Shown: positions 1-13,088 of the stretch, piece by piece
How the letters are laid out: the number at the start of each line of letters is the position of its first letter
Position numbering within the stretch: position 1 is the first letter of the stretch
Source of the DNA: Calendula officinalis
Taxonomy: Eukaryota; Streptophyta; Magnoliopsida; Asterales; Asteraceae
Direction of reading: 5' to 3'
NCBI GenBank assembly: GCA_963853835.1
Contig: OY970830.1
Span: 48,250,401-48,314,400 of the forward strand
Length of the DNA: 64,000 nucleotides
The notes under the pieces: generated by a model
Seen by the model: only the letters and a program-made list of their open reading frames with translations
What the model was told of the DNA's origin: nothing
Database searches by the model: none
Translations under genes and position numbers: made by a program

Positions 1-360
1 GAACCATTATAACTACTAGCTATGACCAATAGCCTATAGATATCCATTTTACAAGTAATAGGTGTCCATAACCCATAACCATGGTCCTTGAAACATTACA
101 ACCACTAGATGTCCATAAATGATACTGACGGCCCTTGAACCATTATAACTACTAGCCATATCTAATAGCTTACAGATATCCATTTTACAAGTAATAGGTG
201 TCCATAACCCATAACCATGGTTCTTGAACCATTATAACCACTAGATGTCCATAACTGGTACTGATGGCCCTTGAACCATTATAACTAGTAGCCATGACCA
301 ATAGCCTATAGATATCCATTTTACAAGTAATAGGTGTCCATAACCCTTAACCAAGGCCAT

Positions 361-3300
361 TGAACCATTATAACCATTACATGTCCATACCTCATATCAA
401 TGGCCCTTGAACCATTATAACAACTAGCTATGACCAATAGCCTATAGATATCCATTTTACAAGTAATAGGTGTCCATAACCCATAACCATGGTCCTTGAA
501 ACATTACAACCACTAGATGTCCATAAATGATACTGACGACCCTTGAACCATTATAACTACTAGCCATGTCCAATAGCTTATAGATATCCATTTTACAATT
601 AATAGGTGTCCATAACCCATAACCAAGGCCATTGAACCATTATAACCACTACATGTCCATAACTCATATCGATGGCCCTTGAACCATTTATTAGCTATGA
701 CCAATAGCCTATAGATATCCATTTTACATGTAATAGTTGTCCATAACCCATAACCATGGTCCTTGAAACATTACAACCACTAGATGTCCATAAATGATAC
801 TGACGGCCCTTGAACCATTATAACTACTAGCCATGTCCAATAGCTTACAGATATCCATTTTACAAGTAATAGGTGTCCATAACCCATAACCGTGGTTCTT
901 GAACCATTATAACCACTAGATGTCCAAAACTGATACCGATGGCCCTTGAACCAATATAACTAGTAGCCATGACCAATAGCCTATAGATATCCATTTTACA
1001 AGTAATAGGTGTCCATAACCCATAATCAAGGCAATTGAACCATTATAACCACTACATGTCCATAACTTATATCGACGGCCCTTGAACCATTATAACTACT
1101 AGCTATGACCAATAGCCTATTGATATCCATTTTACAAGTAATAGGTTTCCATAACCCATAACCATGGTCCTTGAAACATTACAACCACTAGATGCCCATA
1201 AATGATACCGACGGCTCTTGAACCATTATAACTACTAGCCATGTCCAATAGCTTACAGATATCCATTTTACAAGCAATAGGTGTCCGTAACCCATAACCA
1301 TGGTTCTTGAACCATTATAACCACTAGATGTCCATAACTGATACCGATGGCCCATTATAACTAGTAGCAATGACCAATAGCCTATAGATATCAATTTTAC
1401 AAGTAATAGGTGTCCATACCCCATAACCAAGGCCATTGAACCATTATAACCACTACATGTCCATAACTCATATCGATGGCCCTTGAACCATTATAACTAT
1501 TAGCTATGACAAATAGCCTATAGATATCCATTTTACAAGTAATAGGTGTCCATAACCCATAACCATGGTCCTTGAAACATTACAACCACTAGATGTCCAT
1601 AAATGATACTGACTGCCCTTGAACCATTATAACTACTAGCCTTGTCCAATAGCTTACAAATATCCATTTTACAAGTAATAGGTGTCCATAACCCATAACC
1701 AAGGCCATTGAACCATTATAACCACTACATGTCCATAACTCATATCGATGGCCCTTGAACCATTTACTAGCTATGACCAATAGCCTATAGATATCCATTT
1801 TACATGTAATAGTTGTCCATAACCCATAACCATGGTCCTTGAAACATTACAACCACAAGATGTCCATAAATGATACTGACGGCCCTTGAACCATTATAAC
1901 TACTAGCCATGTCCAATAGCTTACGGATATCCATTTTACAAGCAATAGGTGTCCATAACCCATAACCATGGTTCTTGAACCATTATAACCACTAGATGTC
2001 CATAACTGATACCGATGGCCCATTATAACTTGTAGCAATGACCAATAGCCTATAGATATCAATTTTACAAGTAATAGGTGTCCATACCCCATAACCAAGG
2101 CCATTGAACCATTATAACCACTACATGTCCATAACTCATATCGATGGCCCTTGAACCATTATAACTACTAGCTATGACCAATAGCCTATAGATATCCATT
2201 TTACAAGTAATAGGTGTCCATAACCCATAACCATGGTCCTGGAAACATTACAACCACTAGATGTCCATAAATGATACTGACGGCCCTTGAACCATTATAA
2301 CTACTAGCCATGTCCAATAGCTTATAGATATCCATTTTACAATTAATAGGTGTCCATAACCCATAACCAAGGCCATTGAACCATTATAACCACTACATGT
2401 CCATAACTCATATCGATGGCCCTTGAACCATTTATTAGCTATGACCAATAGCTTATAGATATCCATTTTACATGTAATAGTTGTCCATAACCCATAACCA
2501 TGGTCCTTGAAACATTACAACCACTAGATGTCCATAAATGATACTGACGGCCCTTGAACCATTATAACTACTAGCCATGTCCAATAGCTTACAGATATCC
2601 ATTTTACAAGTAATAGGTGTCCATAACCCATAACCGTGGTTCTTGAACCATTATAACCACTAGATGTCCAAAACTGATACCGATGGCCCTTGAACCAATA
2701 TAACTAGTAGCCATGACCAATAGCCTATAGATATCCATTTTACAAGTAATAGGTGTCCATAACCCATAATCAAGGCAATTGAACCATTATAACCACTACA
2801 TGTCCATAACTTATATCGACGGCCCTTGAACCATTATAACTACTAGCTATGACCAATAGCCTATTGATATCCATTTTACAAGTAATAGGTTTCCATAACC
2901 CATAACCATGGTCCTTGAAACATTACAACCACTAGATGCCCATAAATGATACCGACGGCTCTTGAACCATTATAACTACTAGCCATGTCCAATAGCTTAC
3001 AGATATCCATTTTACAAGCAATAGGTGTCCGTAACCCATAACCATGGTTCTTGAACCATTATAACCACTAGATGTCCATAACTGATACCGATGGCCCATT
3101 ATAACTAGTAGCAATGACCAATAGCCTATAGATATCAATTTTACAAGTAATAGGTGTCCATACCCCATAACCAAGGCCATTGAACCATTATAACCACTAC
3201 ATGTCCATAACTCATATCGATGGCCCTTGAACCATTATAACTATTAGCTATGACAAATAGCCTATAGATATCCATTTTACAAGTAATAGGTGTCCATAAC

Positions 3301-4170
3301 CCATAACCATGGTCCTTGAAACATTACAACCACTAGATGTCCATAAATGATACTGACTGCCCTTGAACCATTATAACTACTAGCCTTGTCCAATAGCTTA
3401 CAAATATCCATTTTACAAGTAATAGGTGTCCATAACCCATAACCAAGGCCATTGAACCATTATAACCACTACATGTCCATAACTCATATCGATGGCCCTT
3501 GAACCATTTACTAGCTATGACCAATAGCCTATAGATATCCATTTTACATGTAATAGTTGTCCATAACCCATAACCATGGTCCTTGAAACATTACAACCAC
3601 AAGATGTCCATAAATGATACTGACGGCCCTTGAACCATTATAACTACTAGCCATGTCCAATAGCTTACGGATATCCATTTTACAAGCAATAGGTGTCCAT
3701 AACCCATAACCATGGTTCTTGAACCATTATAACCACTAGATGTCCATAACTGATACCGATGGCCCATTATAACTTGTAGCAATGACCAATAGCCTATAGA
3801 TATCAATTTTACAAGTAATAGGTGTCCATACCCCATAACCAAGGCCATTGAACCATTATAACCACTACATGTCCATAACTCATATCGATGGCCCTTGAAC
3901 CATTATAACTACTAGCTATGACCAATAGCCTATAGATATCCATTTTACAAGTAATAGGTGTCCATAACCCATAACCATGGTCCTGGAAACATTACAACCA
4001 CTAGATGTCCATAAATGATACTGACGGCCCTTGAACCATTATAACTACTAGCCATGTCCAATAGCTTATAGATATCCATTTTACAATTAATAGGTGTCCA
4101 TAACCCATAACCAAGGCCATTGAACCATTATAACCACTACATGTCCATAACTCATATCGATGGCCCTTGA
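361..4170 (+). repeat. 1744-bp higher-order repeat, two copies plus a partial third
   Basis: Distinctive monomer variants recur with an exact 1744-bp offset. Examples are the CCATTTATTAGC deletion, the GATGCCCATAAATGATACCGAC variant and the ACTGACTGCCC variant. Copies run about 361-2104 and 2105-3848. A third copy starts at 3849 and loses identity near 4170, where CCATTTATTAGC becomes CCATTAACACTACTAGC. By eye the copies are nearly identical, so the amplification is recent compared with divergence between neighbouring monomers. The unit is about 13 monomers with internal deletions. Its edges are arbitrary within a tandem array. Confidence 0.85.
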
Positions 4171-7100
4171 ACCATTAACACTACTAGCTACGACCAATAG
4201 CCTATAGATATCCATTTTACATGTAATAGTTGTCCATAACCCATAACCATGGTCCTTGAAACATTACAACCACTAGATGTCCATAAATGATACTGACGGC
4301 CCTTGGACCATTATAACTACTAGCCATGTCCAATAGCTTTCAGATATCCATTTTACAAGTAATAGGTGTCCATAACCCATAACCGTGGTTCTTGAACCAT
4401 TATAACCACTAGATGTCCATAACTGATACTGATGGGCCTTGAACCATTATAACTAGTAGCCATGACCAATAGCCTATAGATATCCATTTTACAAGTAATA
4501 GGTGTCCATAACCCATAACCAAGGCCATTGAACCATTATAACCACTACATGTCCATAACTCATATCGATGGCCCTTGAACCATTATAACTACTAGCTTTG
4601 ACTAATAGCCTATAGATATCCATTTTACAAGTAATAGGTGTGCATAACCTATAACCATGGGCCTTGAACCATTATAACCACTAGATGTCCATAAGTGATA
4701 CTGATGGCCTTTAAACCATTATAACTACTAGCCATGAAGAATAGCCTATAGATATCCAGTTTGCAAGTAATAGGTGTCCATAACCCATAACCATGGCCCT
4801 TAAACCATTATAACCACTAGATGTCCATAACTCATACTGATGGCCCTTGAACCATTATTACTACTAGCCATTACCAATAGCCTATCGATATCCATTTTAC
4901 AAGTAATAGGTGTCCATAACCCATAACCATGGCCATTGAACCATTATAACCACTAGATGTCCATAACTCATACCGATGGCCCTTGAACCATTATAACTTG
5001 TAGCCATGACCAATAGCCTATAGATATGCATTTTACAAGTAATAGGTGTCCATAACCTATAACTAAGGCCATTGAACCATTATAACCACTACATGTCCAT
5101 AACTCATATCGCTGGCCCTTGAACCATTATAACTACTAGCCATGACCAATAGCCTATAGATATCAATTTTACAAGTAATAGGTGTCCATGACCCATAAAC
5201 AAGACCATTGAACCATTATAACCACTACATGTCCATAACTCATATCGATGGCCCTTGAACCATTATAACCACTACATGTCCATAGCTCATATCGATGGCC
5301 CTTGAACCATTATAACAACTAGCTATGACCAATAGCCTATTGATATCCATTTTACAAGTAATAGGTGTGCATAACCCATAACCATGGTCCTTGAAACATT
5401 ACAACCACTAGATGGCCATAAATGATACTGACGGCCCTTGAACCATTATAACTACTAGCCATGTCCAATAGCTTACAGATATCCATTGTACAAGTAATAG
5501 GTGTCCATAACCCATAACCGTGGTTCTTGAACCATTATAACCACTAGATGTCCATAACTGATACTGATGGCCCTTGAACCATTATAACTAGTAGCCATGA
5601 CCAATAGCTTATAGATATCCATTTTACAAGTAATAGGTGTCCATAACCCATAATCGTGGTTCTTGAACCATTATAACCACTAGATGTCCATAACTGATAC
5701 TGATGGCCCTTGAACCATTATAACTAGTAGCCATGACCAATAGCTTATAGATATCCATTTTACAAGTAATAGGTGTCCATAACCCATAACCGTGGTTCTT
5801 GAACCATTATAACCACTAGATGTCCATAACTGATACAGATGGCCCATTATAACTAGTAGCCATGACCAATAGCCTATAGATATCAATTTTACAAGTAATA
5901 GGTGTCCATAACCCATAACCAAGGCCATTGAACCATTATAACCACTACATGTCCATAGCTCATATCGATGGCCCTTGAACCATTATAACTACTAGCTACG
6001 ACCAATAGCCTATAGATATCCATTTTACAAGTAATAGGTGTCCATAACCCATAACCATGGTCCTTGAACCATTATAACCACTACATGTCCATAACTCATA
6101 TCGATGGCCCTTGAACCATTAAAACTGCTAGCTACGACCAATAGCCTATAGATATCCATTTTACAAGTAATAGGTGTCCATAACCCATAACCATGGTCCT
6201 TGAAACATTACAACCACTAGATGTCCATAAATGATACTGACGGCCCTTGAACCATTATAACTACTAGCCATGTCCAATAGCTTTCAGATATCCATTTTAC
6301 AAGTAATAGGTGTCCATAACCCATAACCGTGGTTCTTGAACCATTATAACCACTAGATGTCCATAACTGATACTGATGGGCCTTGAACCATTATAACTAG
6401 TAGCCATGACCAATAGCCTATAGATATCCATTTTACAAGTAATAGGTGTCCATAACCCATAACCAAGGCCATTGAACCATTATAACCACTACATGTCCAT
6501 AACTCATATCGATGGCACTTGAACCATTATAACTACTAGCTTTGACCAATAGCCTATAGATATCCATTTTACAAGTAATAGGTGTGCATAACCCATAACC
6601 ATGGGCCTTGAACCATTATAACCACGAGATGTCCATAAGTGATACTGATTGCCTTTAAACCATTATAACTACTAGCCATGATGAATAGCCTATAGATATC
6701 CAGTTTACAAGTAATAGGTGTCCATAACCCATAACCATGGCCCTTAAACCATTATAACCACTAGATGTCCATAACTCATACTGATGGCCCTTGAACCATT
6801 ATTACTACTAGCCATTACCAATAGCCTATCGATATCCATTTTACAAGTAATAGGTGTCCATAACCCATAACCATGGCCATTGAACCATTATAACCACTAG
6901 ATGTCCATAACTCATACCGATGGCCCTTGAACCATTATAACTTGTAGCCATGACCAATAGCCTATAGATATGTATTTTACAAGTAATAGGTGTCCATAAC
7001 CTATAACCAAGGCCATTGAACCATTATAACCACTACATGTCCATAACTCATATCACTGGCCCTTGAACCATTATAACTACTAGCCATGACCAATAGCCTA

Positions 7101-10100
7101 TAGATATCAATTTTACAAGTAATAGGTGTCCATAACCCATAACCAAGGCCATTGAACCATTATAACCACTACATGTCCATAACTCATATCGATGGCCCTT
7201 GAACCATTATAACCACTACATGTCCATAACTCATATCGATGGCTCTTGAACCATTATAACTACTAGCTATGACCAATAGCCTATTGATATCCATTTTACA
7301 AGTAATAGGTGTCCATAACCCATAACCATGGTCCTTGAAACATTACAACCACTAGATGTCCATAAATGATACTGACGGCCCTTGAACCATTATAACTACT
7401 AGCCATGTCCAATAGCTTTCAGATATCCATTTTACAAGTAATAGGTGTCAATAACCCATAACCATGGTTCTTGAACCATTATAACCACTAGATGTCCATA
7501 ACTGATACTGATGGGCCTTGAACCATTATAACTAGTAGCCATGACCAATAGCCTATAGATATGTATTTTACAAGTAATAGGTGTCCATAACCTATAACCA
7601 AGGCCATTGAACCATTATAACCACTACATGTCCATAACTCATATCACTGGCCCTTGAACCATTATAACTACTAGCCATGACCAATAGCCTATAGATATCA
7701 ATTTTACAAGTAATAGGTGTCCATAACCCATAACCAAGGCCATTGAACCATTATAACCACTACATGTCCATAACTCATATCGATGGCCCTTGAACCATTA
7801 TAACCACTACATGTCCATAACTCATATCGATGGCTCTTGAACCATTATAACTACTAGCTATGACCAATAGCCTATTGATATCCATTTTACAAGTAATAGG
7901 TGTCCATAACCCATAACCATGGTCCTTGAAACATTACAACCACTAGATGTCCATAAATGATACTGACGGCCCTTGAACCATTATAACTACTAGCCATGTC
8001 CAATAGCTTTCAGATATCCATTTTACAAGTAATAGGTGTCCATAACCCATAACCATGGTTCTTGAACCATTATAACCACTAGATGTCCATAACTGATACT
8101 GATGGGCCTTGAACCATTATAACTAGTAGCCATGACCAATAGCCTATAGATATCCATTTTACAAGTAATAGGTGTCCATAACCCATAACCAAGGCCATTG
8201 AACCATTATAACCACTACATGTCCATAACTCATATCGATGGCCCTTGAACCATTATAACTACTAGCTTTGACCAATAGCCTATAGATATCCATTTTACAA
8301 GTAATAGGTGTGCATAACCCATAACCATGGGCCTTGAACCATTATAACCACTAGATGTCCATAAGTGATACTGATGGCCTTTAAACCATTATAACTACTA
8401 GCCATGACGAATAGCCTATAGATATCCAGTTTGCAAGTAATAGGTGTCCATAACCCATAACCATGGCCCTTAAACCATTATAACCACTAGATGTCCATAA
8501 CTCATACTGATGGCCCTTGAACCATTATTACTACTAGCCATTACCAATAGCCTATCGATATCCATTTTACAAGTAATAGGTGTCCATAACCCATAACCAT
8601 GGCCATTGAACCATTATAACCACTAGATGTCCATAACTCATACCGATGGCCCTTGAACCATTATAACTTGTAGCCATGACCAATAGCCTATAGATATGCA
8701 TTTTACAAGTAATAGGTGTCCATAACCTATAACCAAGGCCATTGAACCATTATAACCACTACATGTCCATAACTCATATCGCTGGCCCTTGAACCATTAT
8801 AACTACTAGCCATGACCAATAGCCTATAGATATCAATTTTACAAGTAATAGGTGTCCATGACCCATAAACAAGACCATTGAACCATTATAACCACTACAT
8901 GTCCATAACTCATATCGATGGCCCTTGAACCATTATAACCACTACATGTCCATAGCTCATATCGATGGCCCTTGAACCATTATAACAACTAGCTATGACC
9001 AATAGCCTATTGATATCCATTTTACAAGTAATAGGTGTGCATAACCCATAACCATGGTCCTTGAAACATTACAACCACTAGATGGCCATAAATGATACTG
9101 ACGGCCCTTGAACCATTATAACTACTAGCCATGTCCAATAGCTTACAGATATCCATTGTACAAGTAATAGGTGTCCATAACCCATAACCGTGGTTCTTGA
9201 ACCATTATAACCACTAGATGTCCATAACTGATACTGATGGCCCTTGAACCATTATAACTAGTAGCCATGACCAATAGCTTATAGATATCCATTTTACAAG
9301 TAATAGGTGTCCATAACCCATAATCGTGGTTCTTGAACCATTATAACCACTAGATGTCCATAACTGATACTGATGGCCCTTGAACCATTATAACTAGTAG
9401 CCATGACCAATAGCTTATAGATATCCATTTTACAAGTAATAGGTGTCCATAACCCATAACCGTGGTTCTTGAACCATTATAACCACCAGATGTCCATAAC
9501 TGATACTGATGGCCCATTATAACTAGTAGCCATGACCAATAGCCTATAGATATCAATTTTACAAGTAATAGGTGTCCATAACCCATAACCAAGGCCATTG
9601 AACCATTATAACCACTACATGTCCATAGCTCATATCGATGGCCCTTGAACCATTATAACTACTAGCTACGACCAATAGCCTATAGATATCCATTTTACAA
9701 GTAATAGGTGTCCATAACCCATAACCATGGTCCTTGAACCATTATAACCACTACATGTCCATAACTCATATCGATGGCCCTTGAACCATTAAAACTGCTA
9801 GCTACGACCAATAGCCTATAGATATCCATTTTACAAGTAATAGGTGTCCATAACCCATAACCATGGTCCTTGAAACATTACAACCACTAGATGTCCATAA
9901 ATGATACTGACGGCCCTTGAACCATTATAACTACTAGCCATGTCCAATAGCTTTCAGATATCCATTTTACAAGTAATAGGTGTCCATAACCCATAACCGT
10001 GGTTTTTGAACCATTATAACCACTAGATGTCCATAACTGATACTGATGGGCCTTGAACCATTATAACTAGTAGCCATGACCAATAGCCTATAGATATCCA

Positions 10101-12438
10101 TTTTACAAGTAATAGGTGTCCATAACCCATAACCAAGGCCATTGAACCATTATAACCACTATATGTCCATAACTCATATCGATGGCACTTGAACCATTAT
10201 AACTACTAGCTTTGACCAATAGCCTATAGATATCCATTTTACAAGTAATAGGTGTGCATAACCCATAACCATGGGCCTTGAACCATTATAACCACGAGAT
10301 GTCCATAAGTGATACTGATGGCCTTTAAACCATTATAACTACTAGCCATGATGAATAGCCTATAGATATCCAGTTTACAAGTAATAGGTGTCCATAACCC
10401 ATAACCATGGCCCTTAAACCATTATAACCACTAGATGTCCATAACTCATACTGATGGCCCTTGAACCATTATTACTACTAGCCATTACCAATAGCCTATC
10501 GATATCCATTTTACAAGTAATAGGTGTCCATAACCCATAACCATGGCCATTGAACCATTATAACCACTAGATGTCCATAACTCATACCGATGGCCCTTGA
10601 ACCATTATAACTTGTAGCCATAACCAATAGCCTATAGATATGTATTTTACAAGTAATAGGTGTCCATAACCTATAACCAAGGCCATTGAACCATTATAAC
10701 CACTACATGTCCATAACTCATATCACTGGCCCTTGAACCATTATAACTACTAGCCATGACCAATAGCCTATAGATATCAATTTTACAAGTAATAGGTGTC
10801 CATAACCCATAACCAAGGCCATTGAACCATTATAACCACTACATGTCCATAACTCATATCGATGGCCCTTGAACCATTATAACCACTACATGTCCATAAC
10901 TCATATCGATGGCTCTTGAACCATTATAACTACTAGCTATGACCAATAGCCTATTGATATCCATTTTACAAGTAATAGGTGTCCATAACCCATAACCATG
11001 GTCCTTGAAACATTACAACCACTAGATGTCCATAAATGATACTGACGGCCCTTGAACCATTATAACTACTAGCCATGTCCAATAGCTTTCAGATATCCAT
11101 TTTACAAGTAATAGGTGTCCATAACCCATAACCATGGTTCTTGAACCATTATAACCACTAGATGTCCATAACTGATACTGATGGGCCTTGAACCATTATA
11201 ACTAGTAGCCATGACCAATAGCCTATAGATATCCATTTTACAAGTAATAGGTGTCCATAACCCATAACCAAGGCCATTGAACCATTATAACCACTACATG
11301 TCCATAACTCATATCGATGGCCCTTGAACCATTATAACTACTAGCTTTGACCAATAGCCTATAGATATCCATTTTACAAGTAATAGGTGTGCATAACCCA
11401 TAACCATGGGCCTTGAACCATTATAACCACTAGATGTCCATAACTGATACTGATGGCCTTTAAACCATTATAACTACTAGCCATGACGAATAGCCTATAG
11501 ATATCCAGTTTGCAAGTAATAGGTGTCCATAACCCATAACCATGGCCCTTAAACCATTATAACCACTAGATGTCCATAACTCATACTGATGGCCCTTGAA
11601 CCATTATTACTACTAGCCATTACCAATAGCCTATCGATATCCATTTTACAAGTAATAGGTGTCCATAACCCATAACCATGGCCATTGAACCATTATAACC
11701 ACTAGATGTCCATAACTCATACCGATGGCCCTTGAACCATTATAACTTGTAGCCATGACCAATAGCCTATAGATATGCATTTTACAAGTAATAGGTGTCC
11801 ATAACCTATAACCAAGGCCATTGAACCATTATAACCACTACATGTCCATAACTCATATCGCTGGCCCTTGAACCATTATAACTACTAGCCATGACCAATA
11901 GCCTATAGATATCAATTTTACAAGTAATAGGTGTCCATAACCCATAACCAAGGCCATTGAACCATTATAACCTCTACATGTCCATAACTCATATCGATGG
12001 CCCTTGAACCATTATAACCACTACATGTCCATAACTCCTATCGATGGCCCTTGAACCATTATAACAACTAGCTATGACGAATAGCCTATTGATATCCATT
12101 TTACAAGTAATAGGTGTCCATAACCCATAACCATGGTCCTTGAAACATTACAACCACTAGATGTCCATAAATGATACTGACGGCCCTTGAACCATTATAA
12201 CTACTAGCCATGTCCAATAGCTTACAGATATCCATTGTACAAGTAATAGGTGTCCATAACCCATAACCGTGGTTCTTGAACCATTATAACCACTAGATGT
12301 CCATAACTGATACTGATGGCCCTTGAACCATTATAACTAGTAGCCATGACCAATAGCTTATAGATATCCATTTTACAAGTAATAGGTGTCCATAACCCAT
12401 AATCGTGGTTCTTGAACCATTATAACCACTAGATGTCC
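4171..12438 (+). repeat. 3670-bp higher-order repeat with a 591-bp internal duplication
   Basis: Variant signposts recur at a 3670-bp offset: the CTAGCTTTGAC monomer, the GATATCCAGTTTGCAAG monomer, and the paired 47-bp parts near 5240 and 8910. A second signpost series (for example CTATTGATATCC at 9009 and 12088) recurs at 3079 bp, which is 3670 minus 591. The 591 bp equals four monomers plus one 47-bp part and is seen as a local duplication between about 6961 and 7552. The block therefore grew by nested amplification. The LTR retrotransposon interrupts the last copy. Confidence 0.8.
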
Positions 12439-12443
12439 ATAAC
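12439..12443 (+). repeat. 5' target-site duplication of the LTR element (ATAAC)
   Basis: ATAAC directly precedes the TG of the 5' LTR and is repeated directly after the 3' LTR. Joining the two flanks at one copy restores an ordinary satellite monomer (GTCCATAAC followed by TGATACTGATGG). Confidence 0.95.
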
Positions 12444-13067
12444 TGATATGAATATGGCAGATTTGGACTCTAAAAGTGATGATTTGGTTCTAGTCACGTG
12501 GAAAGAGGATGTGGCATGTGATTTGGCAAAGTTTGTTTGCATGGTGACTTGGAAGCTGAATTGAAGATGCATGGAGCATTATTATTACAAAAATAACGTT
12601 TTATTGCTTTGAATAAGCCATTTTATGGCATTTACTTTTCGTTTTATGGTGGTTTATTGCTAGTCTTTTGGGTTTTGTAACCTTCATTTCGTTTTTAGGC
12701 TATATATAGCCATTTCTTGCTTGTAATCAGAATCATTCACGAATTTTAATCAAAGAAACCTTGTGTTCTTGAGTTGTTGCTGCACTCACAATCATCTTTT
12801 GAAGGATGCTTTCCTGATCTTGATAGAACTCAAGTTAATAGGTCTTAACTTGTTTTCATCGATATTCAATCTATAGGTCTAGATTGTCTATCAAACCTAT
12901 CCCTTTATTTCATTGTTGCTTGTTCCAAATCTGTTATATTTCATCACTCACACGAAATTACTAAAAAGAATCCCAAAATTCTGTATTTGTTGTCCAAATT
13001 AGGACATTGAGTTTTAATCTTTTATTTCCGCTGCAATCAGAAATACGAGTGCCTCATATTCGTATCA
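12444..13067 (+). repeat. 5' LTR (624 bp)
   Basis: Starts TGATATGAATATGG and ends ATTCGTATCA. It differs from the 3' LTR at two positions only: 12551 (G here, T at 17407) and 12742 (A here, G at 17598). The first 121 bp copy the tail of the pol frame, including its stop. In that copy the 12551 difference would change Leu to Trp. Confidence 0.97.
12701..12708 (+). promoter_or_regulatory. Probable TATA box of the 5' LTR promoter
   Basis: TATATATA lies 258 bp into the LTR within GGCTATATATAGCC. It is the only clear TATA-like element in the LTR and would place the transcription start roughly 25-35 bp downstream. The identical motif is at 17557-17564 in the 3' LTR. The start itself is inferred. 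Confidence 0.6.
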
Positions 13068-13071
13068 TTAG

Positions 13072-13083
13072 TGGTATCAGAGA
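13072..13083 (+). promoter_or_regulatory. Primer-binding site, initiator tRNA-Met type
   Basis: TGGTATCAGAGA lies 4 bp after the LTR end. The first 11 bases match the usual plant initiator tRNA-Met PBS (TGGTATCAGAG). It primes minus-strand synthesis. Confidence 0.9.
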
Positions 13084-13088
13084 CAACC

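Larger units (their letters stand above)
1..12438 (+). repeat. 136-bp satellite array, block A
   Basis: Tandem satellite with a 136-bp period: successive copies of GAACCATTATAACTACTAG begin at 1, 137, 273 and 409. Each monomer divides into three related parts of about 47, 42 and 47 bp. Two start with TTGAACCATTATAAC, and two contain TCCATAAC. Common variants are a 7-bp loss that turns GATGGCCCTTGAACCATT into GATGGCCCATT, and extra copies of a 47-bp part. Short reverse-strand open frames recur here only where such indels shift the frame. They repeat with the satellite and are not genes. No other gene or RNA is visible in this block. Confidence 0.97.

Noticed and set aside
513..12438. Recurring 61-85-residue reverse-strand open frames in the satellite (MALVMGYGHLLLVKW type)
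   Set aside because: They repeat with the 136-bp unit and appear only where indels alter the frame (136 is not a multiple of 3). They have no start context, domains or independent conservation.
12444..13067. 5' LTR as a solo LTR with a partial gene copy
   Set aside because: The coding-like 121 bp are the LTR copy of the pol tail. The matching 3' LTR and target duplications show one complete element.
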